A DNA stretch of 64,000 bases. It comes from Rhabditoides inermis. Lineage: Eukaryota; Nematoda; Chromadorea; Rhabditida; Rhabditidae. The notes below the pieces were generated by a model, which did no database searches, had not been told where the DNA came from, and saw only the letters and a program-made list of their open reading frames with translations. Below are positions 12,701-24,984 of the stretch, one piece after another (positions within the stretch are counted from its first letter, which is position 1; each line of letters begins with the position of its first letter). The stretch lies in assembly GCA_963966185.1 (NCBI GenBank), contig CAWZYM010000407.1:601001-665000 (forward strand), read 5' to 3'. The position numbers and the translations under genes are program-made.

Positions 12701-15700
12701 TCATATGAGATTCATTTCAGTCTCATATGAGATTCAATTGAGATTCCTGTGAGTCTCGTATGAGATTCATTTGAGTCTCATATGAGATTCGTTCGAGTCT
12801 CATGTGAGATTCCTGTGAGTCTCATATGAGATTCATTTGAGATTTATGTGAGTCTCATATGAGATTTGTTTGAGTCTTATATGAGATTCATTTGAGTCTC
12901 AAAAGAAATTCATTTGAGTCTCATATGAGATTTGTTTGAGTCTCGTGTGAGATTCCTGTGAGTCTCATATGAGATTCATTTGAGTCTCATACGAGATTCA
13001 TTTGAGTCTCATATGAGATTTGTTTGAGTCTCATATGAGATTTGTTTAAGTCTTGTATGAGATTCATTTGAGTCTCTCATGAAATTCATTTGAGATTCCT
13101 GTGAGTCTCATATGAGATTAATTTGAGATTCCTGTGAGTCTCATATGAGATTCATTTGAGATTTATGTGAGTCTCATATGAGATTTGTTTGAGTCTTTTA
13201 TGAGATTCATTTGAGTCTCATAAAAAAATCATTTGAGTCTCATATGAGATTTGTTTGAGTCTCGTATGAGATTCATTTGAGTCTCATATGAGATTTGTTT
13301 GAGTCTCATATGAGATTTGTTTAAGTCTTATATGAGATTCATTTGAGTCTCTTATGAAATTCATTAGAGATTCCTGTGAGTCTCATATGAGATTAATTTG
13401 AGATTCATGTGAGTCTCATATGAGATTCATTTGAGATTCATGTGAGTCTCATATGAGATTCATTCGAGTCTCATATGAGATTTGTTTGAGTCTCATGTGA
13501 GATTTGTTTGAGTCTTATATGATATTCATTTGAGATCTATGTGAGTCTCATGTGAGAATCATTTGAGTCTCATATGAGATTTGTTTGAGTCTCATAAGAA
13601 ACTTGTTTGAATGAGATTTGTCTGAGTCTCATATGAGATTCAATTGAGATTCCTGTGAATCTCATATGAAATTCATGAAAGATTCCTGTGAGTCTCATAT
13701 GAGATTCATTTGAGATTCATGTGAGTCTCATATGAGATTCATTTGAGATTCATGTGAGTCTCATATGAGATTCATTTGAGATTTATGTGAGTCTCATATG
13801 AGATTTGTTTGAGTCTTATATGAGATTCATTTGAGGCTCATAAGAAATTCATTTGAGTCTCATATGAGATTTGTTTGAGTCTCGTATGAGATTCATTTGA
13901 GACTCAAATGAATCTCATGTGAGTCTCATATGATATTCATTTGAGTCTCATATGAGATTTGTTTGAGTTTCATATGAGATTCATTTGAGATTCCTGTGAG
14001 TCTCATATGAGATTCATTTGAGATTTATGTGAGTCTCATATGAGATTTGTTTGAGTCTTATATGAGATTCATTTGAGGCTCATAAGAAATTCATTTGAGT
14101 CTCATATGAGATTTGTTTGAGTCTCGTATGAGATTCATTTGAGACTCAAATGAATCTCATGTGAGTCTCATATGATATTCATTTGAGTCTCATATGAGAT
14201 TTGTTTGAGTTTCATATGAGATTCATTTGAGATTCCTGTGAGTCTCATATGAGATTAGTTTGAGATTCATGTGAGTCTCATATGAAATTCATTTGAGATT
14301 CATGTGAGTCTCATATGAGATTTATTTGAGTCTCATATGAGATTTGTTTGCGTCTCGTATGAGATTCATTTGAGTCTCATATGAGATTTGTTTGAGTCTC
14401 ATATGAGATTTGTTTAAGTCTTGTATGAGATTCATTTGAGTCTCTTATGAAATTCATTTGAGATTCCTGTGAGTCTCATATGAGATTAATTTGAGATTAA
14501 TGTGAGTCTCATATGAGATTCATTTGAGATCCATGTGAGTCTCATATGAGATTCATTTGAGTCTCATATGAAATTTGTTTGAGTCTCATATGAGATTCAT
14601 TTGAGTCTCATATGAGATTTGTTCGAGTCTCATGTGAGATTCCTGTGAGTCTCATATGAGATTCATTTGAGATTTATGTGAGTCTCATATGAGATTTGTT
14701 TGAGTCTTATATGAGATTCATTTGAGTCTTATAAAAAATTCATTTGAGTCTCATATGAGATTTGTTTGAGTCTCGTATGAGATTCATTTGATTCTCATAT
14801 GAGATTTGTTTGAGTCTCATATGAGATTTGTTTAAGTCTTATATGAGATTCATTTGAGTCTCTTATGAAATTTATTTGAGATTCCTGTGAGTCTCATATG
14901 ATATTAATTTGAGATTCATGTGAGTCTCATATGAGATTCAATTGAGTCTCATATGAGATTTGTTTGAGTCTCATATGAGACTTGTTTGAGTTTCATATGA
15001 GATTCATTTGAGATTCCTGTGAGTCTCATATGAGATTAGTTTGAGATTCATGTGAGTCTCATATGAAATTCATTTGAGATTCATGTGAGTCTCATATGAG
15101 ATTTATTTGAGTCTCATATGAGATTTGTTTGCGTCTCGTATGAGTTTCATTTGAGTCTCATATGAGATTTGTTTGAGTCTCATATGAGATTTGTTTAAGT
15201 CTTGTATGAGATTCATTTGAGTCTCATATGAGATTTGTTTGAGTTTCATATGAGATTCATTTGAGATTCCTGTGAGTCTCATATGAGATTAGTTTGAGAT
15301 TCATGTGAGTCTCATATGAAATTCATTTGAGATTCATGTGAGTCTCATATGAGATTTATTTGAGTCTCATATGAGATTTGTTTGCGTCTCGTATGAGATT
15401 CATTTGAGTCTCATATGAGATTTGTTTGAGTCTCATATGAGATTTGTTTAAGTCTTGTATGAGATTCATTTGAGTCTCTTATGAAATTCATTAGAGATTC
15501 CTGTGAGTCTCATATGAGATTAATTTGAGATTCATGTGAGTCTCATATGAGATTCATTTGAGATTCATGTGAGTCTCATATGAGATTCATTTGAGTCTCA
15601 TATGAAATTTGTTTGAGTCTCATATGAGATTCATTTGAGTCTCATATGAGATTTGTTCGAGTCTCATATGAGATTCATTTGAGATTTATGTGAGTCTCAT

Positions 15701-18700
15701 ATGAGATTTGTTTGAGTATCATATGAGATTCATTTGAGATTCCTGTGAGTCTCATATGAGATTTGTTTGAGTCTCGTATGAGATTCATTTGAGTCTCATA
15801 TGAGATTTGTTTGAGTCTCATATGAGATTTGTTTAAGTCTTATATGAGATTCATTTGAGTCTCTTATGAAATTCATTTGAGATTCATTTGAGTCTCATAT
15901 GAGATTTGTTTGAGTCTCATTTGAGATTTGTTTGAGTCTCATATGAGATTCATTTGAGTCTCTAATGAGATTTGTTTGAGTCTCATGTGAGATTACTGTG
16001 AGTCTCATATGAGTTTCATTTGAGATTTATGTGAGTCTCATATGAGATTCATTTGAGTCTCATATGAGATTTGTTTGAGTCTCGTATGAGATTCATTTGA
16101 GTCTCATATGAGATTTGTTTGAGTCTCATATGAGATTTGTTTAAGTCTTATATGAGATTCATTTGAGTCTCATATGAGATTCATTTGAGTCTCATATGAG
16201 ATTTGTTCGAGTCTCATGTGAGATTCCTGTGAGTCTCATATGAGATTCATTTGAGATTTATGTGAGTCTCATATGAGATTTGTTTGAGTATCATATGAGA
16301 TTCATTTGAGATTCCTGTGAGTCTCATATGAGATTTGTTTGAGTCTCGTATGAGATTCATTTGAGTCTCATATGAGATTTGTTTGAGTCTCATATGAGAT
16401 TTGTTTAAGTCTTATATGAGATTCATTTGAGTCTCTTATGAAATTCATTTGAGATTCATGTGAGTCTCATATGAGATTTATTTGAGTCTCATATGAGATT
16501 TGTTTGCGTCTCGTATGAGATTCATTTGAGTCTCATATGAGATTTGTTCGAGTCTCATATGAGATTTGTTTGAGTCTCATATGAGATTTGTTTAAGTCTT
16601 GTATGAGATTCATTTGAGTCTCTTATGAAATTCATTTGAGATTCCTGTGAGTCTCATATGAGATTAATTTGAGATTCCTGTGAGTCTCATATGAGATTCA
16701 TTTGAGATTTATGTGAGTCTCATATGAGATTTGTTTGAGTCTTATATGAGATTCATTTGAGTCTCATAAAAAATTCATTTGAGTCTCATATGAGATTTGT
16801 TTGAGTCTCGTATGAGATTCATTTGAGTCTCATATGAGATTTGTTTGAGTCTCATATGAGATTTGTTTAAGTCTTATATGAGATTCATTTGAGTCTTTTA
16901 TGAAATTCATTAGAGATTCCTGTGAGTCTCATATGAGATTAATTTGAGATTCATGTGAGTATCATATGAGATTTATTTGAGATTCATGTGAGTCTCATAT
17001 GAGATTCATTCGAGTCTCATATGAGATTTGTTTGAGTCTCATATGAGATTTGTTTGAGTCTTATATGATATTCATTTGAGATCTATGTGAGTCTCATGTG
17101 AGATTCATTTAAGTCTCATATGAGATTTGTTTGAGTCTCATAAGAAACTTGTTTGAATGAGATTTGTCTGAGTCTCATATGAGATTCAATTGAGATTCCT
17201 GTGAGTCTCATATGAAATTCATGAAAGATTCCTGTGAGTCTCATATGAGATTCATTTGAGATTCATGTGAGTCTCATATGAGATTCATTTGAGATTCATG
17301 TGAGTCTCATATGAGATTCATTTGAGTCTCATATGAGATTTGTTTGAGTCTCATATGAGACTTGTTTGAGTTTCATATGAGATTCATTTCAGTCTCATAT
17401 GAGATTCAATTGAGATTCCTGTGAGTCTCATATGAGATTCATTTGAGTCTCATATGAGATTTGTTCGAGTCTCATGTGAGATTCCTGTGAGTCTCATATG
17501 AGATTCATTTGAGATTTATGTGAGTCTCATATGAGATTTGTTTGAGTCTTATATGAGATTCATTTGAGGCTCATAAGAAATTCATTTGAGTCTCATATGA
17601 GATTTGTTTGAGTCTCGTATGAGATTCATTTGAGACTCAAATGAATCTCATGTGAGTCTCATATGATATTCATTTGAGTCTCATATGAGATTTGTTTGAG
17701 TTTCATATGAGATTCATTTGAGATTCCTGTGAGTCTCATATGAGATTAGTTTGAGATTCATGTGAGTCTCATATGAAATTCATTTGAGATTCATGTGAGT
17801 CTCATATGAGATTTATTTGAGTCTCATATGAGATTTGTTTGCGTCTCGTATGAGATTCATTTGAGTCTCATATGAGATTCATTTGAGATTCATGTGAGTC
17901 TCATATGAGATTCATTCGAGTCTCATATGAGATTTGTTTGAGTCTCATATGAGATTTGTTTGAGTCTTATATGATATTCATTTGAGATCTATGTGAGTCT
18001 CATGTGAGATTCATTTGAGTCTCATATGAGATTTGTTTGAGTCTCATAAGAAACTTGTTTGAATGAGATTTGTCTGAGTCTCATATGAGATTCATTTGAG
18101 ATTCATGTGAGTCTCATATGAGATTCATTTGAGTCTCATATGAAATTTGTTTGAGTCTCATATGAGATTCATTTGAGTCTCATATGAGATTTGTTCGAGT
18201 CTCATGTGAGATTCCTGTGAGTCTCATATGAGATTCATTTGAGATTTATGTGAGTCTCATATGAGATTTGTTTGAGTATCATATGAAATTCATTTGAGAT
18301 TCCTGTGAGTCTCATATGAGATTTGTTTGAGTCTCGTATGAGATTCATTTGAGTCTCATATGAGATTTGTTTGAGTCTCATATGAGATTTGTTTAAGTCT
18401 TATATGAGATTCATTTGAGTCTCTTATGAAATTCATTTGAGATTCATTTGAGTCTCATATGAGATTTGTTTGAGTCTCATTTGAGATTTGTTTGAGTCTC
18501 ATATGAGATTCATTTGAGTCTCTAATGAGATTTGTTTGAGTCTCATGTGAGATTCCTGTGAGTCTCATATGAGTTTCATTTGAGATTTATGTGAGTCTCA
18601 TATGAGATTCATTTGAGTCTCATATGAGATTTGTTTGAGTCTCGTATGAGATTCATTTGAGTCTCATATGAGATTTGTTTGAGTCTCATATGAGATTTGT

Positions 18701-21700
18701 TTAAGTCTTATATGAGATTCATTTGAGTCTCATATGAGATTCATTTGAGTCTCATATGAGATTTGTTCGAGTCTCATGTGAGATTCCTGTGAGTCTCATA
18801 TGAGATTCATTTGAGATTTATGTGAGTCTCATATGAGATTTGTTTGAGTATCATATGAGATTCATTTGAGATTCCTGTGAGTCTCATATGAGATTTGTTT
18901 GAGTCTCGTATGAGATTCATTTGAGTCTCATATGAGATTTGTTTGAGTCTCATATGAGATTTGTTTAAGTCTTATATGAGATTCATTTGAGTCTCTTATG
19001 AAATTCATTTGAGATTCATGTGAGTCTCATATGAGATTTATTTGAGTCTCATATGAGATTTGTTTGCGTCTCGTATGAGATTCATTTGAGTCTCATATGA
19101 GATTTGTTTGAGTCTCATATGAGATTTGTTTAAGTCTTGTATGAGATTCATTTGAGTCTCTTATGAAATTCATTTGAGATTCCTGTGAGTCTCATATGAG
19201 ATTAATTTGAGATTAATGTGAGTCTCATATGAGATTCATTTGAGATCCATGTGAGTCTCATATGAGATTCATTTGAGTCTCATATGAAATTTGTTTGAGT
19301 CTCATATGAGATTCATTTGAGTCTCATATGAGATTTGTTCGAGTCTCATGTGAGATTCCTGTGAGTCTCATATGAGATTCATTTGAGATTTATGTGAGTC
19401 TCATATGAGATTTGTTTGAGTCTTATATGAGATTCATTTGAGTCTTATAAAAAATTCATTTGAGTCTCATATGAGATTTGTTTGAGTCTCGTATGAGATT
19501 CATTTGATTCTCATATGAGATTTGTTTGAGTCTCATATGAGATTTGTTTAAGTCTTATATGAGATTCATTTGAGTCTCTTATGAAATTTATTTGAGATTC
19601 CTGTGAGTCTCATATGAGATTAATTTGAGATTCATGTGAGTCTCATATGAGATTCAATTGAGTCTCATATGAGATTTGTTTGAGTCTCATATGAGACTTG
19701 TTTGAGTTTCATATGAGATTCATTTGAGATTCCTGTGAGTCTCATATGAGATTTGTTTGAGATTCATGTGAGTCTCATATGAAATTCATTTGAGATTCAT
19801 GTGAGTCTCATATGAGATTTATTTGAGTCTCATATGAGATTTGTTTGCGTCTCGTATGAGTTTCATTTGAGTCTCATATGAGATTTGTTTGAGTCTCATA
19901 TGAGATTTGTTTAAGTCTTGTATGAGATTCATTTGAGTCTCATATGAGATTTGTTTGAGTTTCATATGAGATTCATTTGAGATTCCTGTGAGTCTCATAT
20001 GAGATTAGTTTGAGATTCATGTGAGTCTCATATGAAATTCATTTGAGATTCATGTGAGTCTCATATGAGATTTATTTGAGTCTCATATGAGATTTGTTTG
20101 CGTCTCGTATGAGATTCATTTGAGTCTCATATGAGATTTGTTTGAGTCTCATATGAGATTTGTTTAAGTCTTGTATGAGATTCGTTTGAGTCTCTTATGA
20201 AATTCATTAGAGATTCCTGTGAGTCTCATATGAGAATAATTTGAGATTCATGTGAGTCTCATATGAGATTCATTTGAGATTCATGTGAGTCTCATATGAG
20301 ATTCATTTGAGTCTCATATGAAATTTGTTTGAGTCTCATATGAGATTCATTTGAGTCTCATATGAGATTTGTTCGAGTCTCATGTGAGATTCCTGTGAGT
20401 CTCATATGAGATTCATTTGAGATTTATGTGAGTCTCATATGAGATTTGTTTGAGTATCATATGAGATTCATTTGAGATTCCTGTGAGTCTCATATGAGAT
20501 TTGTTTGAGTCTCGTATGAGATTCATTTGAGTCTCATATGAGATTTGTTTGAGTCTCATATGAGATTTGTTTAAGTCTTATATGAGATTCATTTGAGTCT
20601 CCTATGAAATTCATTTGAGATTCATTTGAGTCTCATATGAGATTTGTTTGAGTCTCATTTGAGATTTGTTTGAGTCTCATATGAGATTCATTTGAGTCTC
20701 TAATGAGATTTGTTTGAGTCTCATGTGAGATTCCTGTGAGTCTCAGATGAGTTTCATTTGAGATTTATGTGAGTCTCATATGAGATTCATTTGAGTCTCA
20801 TATGAGATTTGTTTGAGTCTCGTATGAGATTCATTTGAGTCTCATATGAGATTTGTTTGAGTCTCATATGAGATTTGTTTAAGTCTTATATGAGATTCAT
20901 TTGAGTCTCTTATGAAATTCATTTGAGATTCCTGTGAGTCTCATATGAGATTAATTTGAGATTCATGTGAGTCTCATATGAGATTCATTTGAGATTCATG
21001 TGAGTCTCATATGAGATTCATTTGAGTCTCATATGAGATTTGTTTGAGTCTCATATGAGATTTGTTTGAGTTTCATATGAGATTCATTTCAGTCTCATAT
21101 GAGATTCAATTGAGATTCCTGTGAGTCTCGTATGAGATTCATTTGAGTCTCATATGAGATTTGTTCGAGTCTCATGTGAGATTCCTGTGAGTCTCATATG
21201 AGATTCATTTGAGATTTATGTGAGTCTCATATGAGATTTGTTTGAGTCTTATATGAGATTCATTTGAGTCTCAAAAGAAATTCATTTGAGTCTCATATGA
21301 GATTTGTTTGAGTCTCGTGTGAGATTCCTGTGAGTCTCATATGAGATTCATTTGAGTCTCATACGAGATTCATTTGAGTCTCATATGAGATTTGTTTGAG
21401 TCTCATATGAGATTTGTTTAAGTCTTGTATGAGATTCATTTGAGTCTCTCATGAAATTCATTTGAGATTCCTGTGAGTCTCATATGAGATTAATTTGAGA
21501 TTCCTGTGAGTCTCATATGAGATTCATTTGAGATTTATGTGAGTCTCATATGAGATTTGTTTGAGTCTTATATGAGATTCATTTGAGTCTCATAAAAAAT
21601 TCATTTGAGTCTCATATGAGATTTGTTTGAGTCTCGTATGAGATTCATTTGATTCTCATATGAGATTTGTTTGAGTCTCATATGAGATTTGTTTAAGTCT

Positions 21701-24082
21701 TATATGAGATTCATTTGAGTCTCTTATGAAATTTATTTGAGATTCCTGTGAGTCTCATATGAGATTAATTTGAGACTCATGTGAGTCTCATATGAGATTC
21801 AATTGAGTCTCATATGAGATTTGTTTGAGTCTCATATGAGACTTGTTTGAGTTTCATATGAGATTCATTTGAGATTCCTGTGAGTCTCATATGAGATCAG
21901 TTTGAGATTCATGTGAGTCTCATATGAGATTCATTTGAGTCTCATATGAGATTTGTTTGAGTCTCATATGAGATTTGTTTGAGTTTCATATGAGATTCAT
22001 TTCAGTCTCATATGAGATTTGTTCGAGTCTCATGTGAGATTCCTGTGAGTCTCATATGAGATTCATTTGAGATTTATGTGAGTCTCATATGAGATTTGTT
22101 TGAGTCTTATATGAGATTCATTTGAGTCTCAAAAGAAATTCATTTGAGTCTCATATGAGATTTGTTTGAGTCTCGTGTGAGATTCCTGTGAGTCTCATAT
22201 GAGATTCATTTGAGTCTCATACGAGATTCATTTGAGTCTCATATGAGATTTGCTTGAGTCTCATATGAGATTTGTTTAAGTCTTGTATGAGATTCATTTG
22301 AGTCTCTCATGAAATTCATTTGAGATTCCTGTGAGTCTCATATGAGATTAATTTGAGATTCCTGTGAGTCTCATATGAGATTCATTTGAGATTTATGTGA
22401 GTCTCATATGAGATTTGTTTGAGTCTTATATGAGATTCATTCGAGTCTCATAAAAAATTCATTTGAGTCTCATATGAGATTTGTTTGAGTCTCGTATGAG
22501 ATTCATTTGAGTCTCATATGAGATTTGTTTGAGTCTCATATGAGATTTGTTTAAGTCTTATATGAGATTCATTTGAGTCTCTTATGAAATTCATTAGAGA
22601 TTCCTGTGAGTCTCATATGAGATTAATTTGAGATTCATGTGAGTCTCATATGAGATTTATTTGAGATTCATGTGAGTCTCATATGAGATTCATTCGAGTC
22701 TCATATGAGATTTGTTTGAGTCTCATATGAGATTTGTTTGAGTCTTATATGATATTCATTTGAGATCTATGTGAGTCTCATGTGAGATTCATTTAAGTCT
22801 CATATGAGATTTGTTTGAGTCTCATAAGAAACTTGTTTGAATGAGATTTGTCTGAGTCTCATATGAGATTCAATTGAGATTCCTGTGAGTCTCATATGAA
22901 ATTCATGAAAGATTCCTGTGAGTCTCATATGAGATTCATTTGAGATTCATGTGAGTCTCATATGAGATTCATTTGAGATTCATGTGAGTCTCATATGAGA
23001 TTCATTTGAGTCTCATATGAGATTTGTTTGAGTCTCATATGAGACTTGTTTGAGTTTCATATGAGATTCATTTCAGTCTCTTATGAAATTCATTTGAGAT
23101 TCCTGTGAGTCTCATATGAGATTAATTTGAGATTCGTGTGAGTCTCATATGAGATTCATTTGAGTCTCATATGAGATTTGTTTGAGTCTCATATGAGACT
23201 TGTTTGAGTTTCATATGAGATTCATTTGAGATTACTGTGAGTCTCATATGAGATTAGTTTGAGATTCATGTGAGTCTCATATGAAATTCATTTGAGATTC
23301 ATGTGAGTCTCATATGAGATTTATTTGAGTCTCATATGAGATTTGTTTGCGTCTCGTATGAGTTTCATTTGAGTCTCATATGAGATTTGTTTGAGTCTCA
23401 TATGAGATTTGTTTAAGTCTTGTATGAGATTCATTTGAGTCTCATATGAGATTTGTTTGAGTTTCATATGAGATTCATTTGAGATTCCTGTGAGTCTCAT
23501 ATGAGATTAGTTTGAGATTCATGTGAGTCTCATATGAAATTCATTTGAGATTCATGTGAGTCTCATATGAGATTTATTTGAGTCTCATATGAGATTTGTT
23601 TGCGTCTCGTATGAGATTCATTTGAGTTTCATATGAGATTTGTTTGAGTCTCATATGAGATTTGTTTAAGTCTTGTATGAGATTCATTTGAGTCTCTTAT
23701 GAAATTCATTTGAGATTCCTGTGAGTCTCATATGAGATTAATTTGAGAATCATGTGAGTCTCATATGAGATTCATTTGAGATTCATGTGAGTCTCATATG
23801 AGATTTATTTGAGTCTCATATGAAATTTGTTTGAGTCTCATATGAGATTCATTTGAGTCTCATATGAGATTTGTTCGAGTCTCATGTGAGATTCCTGTGA
23901 GTCTCATATGAGATTCATTTGAGATTTATGTGAGTCTCATATGAGATTTGTTTGAGTATCATATGAGATTCATTTGAGATTCCTGTGAGTCTCATATGAG
24001 ATTTGTTTGAGTCTCGTATGAGATTCATTTGAGTCTCATATGAGATTTGTTTGAGTCTCATATGAGATTTGTTTAAGTCTTA
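9785..24082 (+). repeat. Satellite A, third segment, up to the Helitron-like element
   Basis: The same 11/22-bp satellite runs without interruption for 14.3 kb. New here is a marker variant, TCATAAGAAACTTGTTTGAA followed by TGAGATTTGTCT, first seen near 13590 and again near 17148, 18046 and 22822. It carries 4 extra bases and so shifts the 11-bp register. A 242-bp (22-monomer) tandem duplication lies around 13770-14235. The last satellite bases before the insertion are GTCTTA at 24077-24082. Confidence 0.97.
13770..14235 (+). repeat. 242-bp tandem duplication in satellite A
   Basis: The GAGGCTCATAAG variant at 13833 and 14075, and the 33-bp palindrome at 13886 and 14128, both recur at exactly 242 bp, or 22 monomers. 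A separate duplication of the same length occurs near 30600-31000 (TTAAGTCT at 30711 and 30953) with different variants. This suggests 242 bp is a favoured step or a basic higher-order unit. Confidence 0.8.
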
Positions 24083-24120
24083 CTAGCGCTCCGGCGCGCT
24101 GTCGCGCGCCTCCGCGCTAG
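24083..24120 (-). other. Helitron 3' terminal hairpin and CTAG end
   Basis: CTAGCGC at 24083-24089 pairs with GCGCTAG at 24114-24120, and inside it GGCGCG can pair with CGCGCC, giving a strong imperfect GC hairpin. The minus-strand 3' end is CTAG. In most described Helitrons the hairpin sits ~10 nt inside the CTRR end; here the outer stem reaches the very terminus. Confidence 0.8.
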
Positions 24121-24441
24121 ATCATGAAAATGAGAAGAATAGAAATTCATACAAGTTTTTGTTATGATCAAAAATACTGTTTATTTACAATTTCTTAACA
24201 TTTTGAATTAAAGTGATTATTAAAGTAGAGAAGATCAGTCGATTGATGTATTGATTGCACTGATAAGTATGTGGTCTAGAGGCGAAGCATTAATAATAAT
24301 ACCTGGTATGTCCTCGCTAATACCAAAAGAGCACCCGCACGCTACCGCGCGCTTCCGCTATCAATGTCTATGAATACATAGATCAATGATGATCATTATA
24401 CATTTCTTTTTCTGAACTATACTTTCCTTTGCTCATAAAAA
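24121..24441. other. AT-rich unique interior of the element
   Basis: This is non-repetitive AT-rich sequence with no ORF. Its only distinctive part is a GC-rich patch at about 24331-24362 that resembles the element's own 3' hairpin (see that entry). Nothing else is recognised. Confidence 0.6.
24331..24362 (-). repeat. Degenerate second copy of the Helitron 3' end
   Basis: GCACGCTACCGCGCGCTTCC aligns with GCGCGCTGTCGCGCGCCTCC of the terminal hairpin at most positions, and both continue CGC. It may be a decayed earlier 3' terminator that was bypassed or nested inside the present element. The similarity is short and GC-biased. Confidence 0.5.
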
Positions 24442-24457
24442 CTCTCTCTCTCATCTC

Positions 24458-24495
<38 letters not shown>

Positions 24496-24526
24496 AGCTT
24501 CCTCTCCCTCTCCCTCTCTTTCTCTG

Positions 24527-24558
<32 letters not shown>

Positions 24559-24622
24559 TTCTCTCTCTTTCTCTTTCTCTCTCTTTCTCTCTCTTTCTCT
24601 CTCTTTCTCTCTTTTCTCTCCT
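24442..24622 (+). repeat. (CT)n-rich microsatellite
   Basis: About 180 bp of almost pure pyrimidine on the plus strand, mainly CTCTCT with TTTCTCTC interruptions. The 78-codon open frame over it (mostly Leu and Ser) is a low-complexity artefact. Confidence 0.95.
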
Positions 24623-24701
24623 CGTATTTCTTTTAGTGTTAATGCTACAAAAAAAAAGCAGATAAAGATTATTATAAAAAGAGAGAGCTTCGCTACAGCA
24701 A

Positions 24702-24967
24702 CCTCTCTCCCTATTTCATTTTCGCATTCTCTCTCACTTTCTTTCTCTCTCTCTGTCTCTCTCTATCTCCCCTTTTTTATCTAACTCTTCCTCTTTTTTT
24801 CCCTCCCTTCCTCTTTTTCCTTCTCTCAAGTCTCCTCTCGCATTTTTTTCTATTGTCAATGTAATGACAACATTACTCTTATTCGCTCTAATACTGCCTT
24901 TCTCTATATATATATGTTAATATGCTTCTTTCTAACTTTTCCTCCCTCCCTCTCTCTCCGTTCTTTG
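24702..24967 (+). repeat. Imperfect pyrimidine-rich tracts
   Basis: Two further CT/T-rich stretches (about 24702-24838 and 24896-24967) are separated by ~55 bp of mixed sequence. The second includes a short TATATATAT run and, at 24925-24938, CTTCTTTCTAACTT, which matches a common variant phrase of satellite B. Confidence 0.85.
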
Positions 24968-24984
24968 TCAATGCATTTTTAGAG

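Larger units (their letters stand above)
1..16640 (+). repeat. Two tandem copies of an ~8.3-kb higher-order unit
   Basis: Matching landmarks recur at a near-constant offset: 75 and 8373 (8298), the 187-bp insert at 1267 and 9598 (8331), 3782 and 12080 (8298), 5793 and 14128 (8335), 7161 and 15492 (8331), 8197 and 16506 (8309). Offset changes are explained by individual indels of 33, 33, 4 and 22 bp. Between about 4240-5550 and 12540-13885 the two copies differ wholesale in variant order, so that ~1.3-kb stretch was replaced in one of them. The left end of copy 1 is beyond the window. Confidence 0.85.

Noticed and set aside
24083..24120. Rho-independent terminator
   Set aside because: The GC hairpin has no following T tract, is not in a bacterial context and coincides with the Helitron terminus.
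24429..24665. 78-codon open frame on the plus strand
   Set aside because: It lies wholly on the CT microsatellite and encodes almost only Leu and Ser; a low-complexity artefact.
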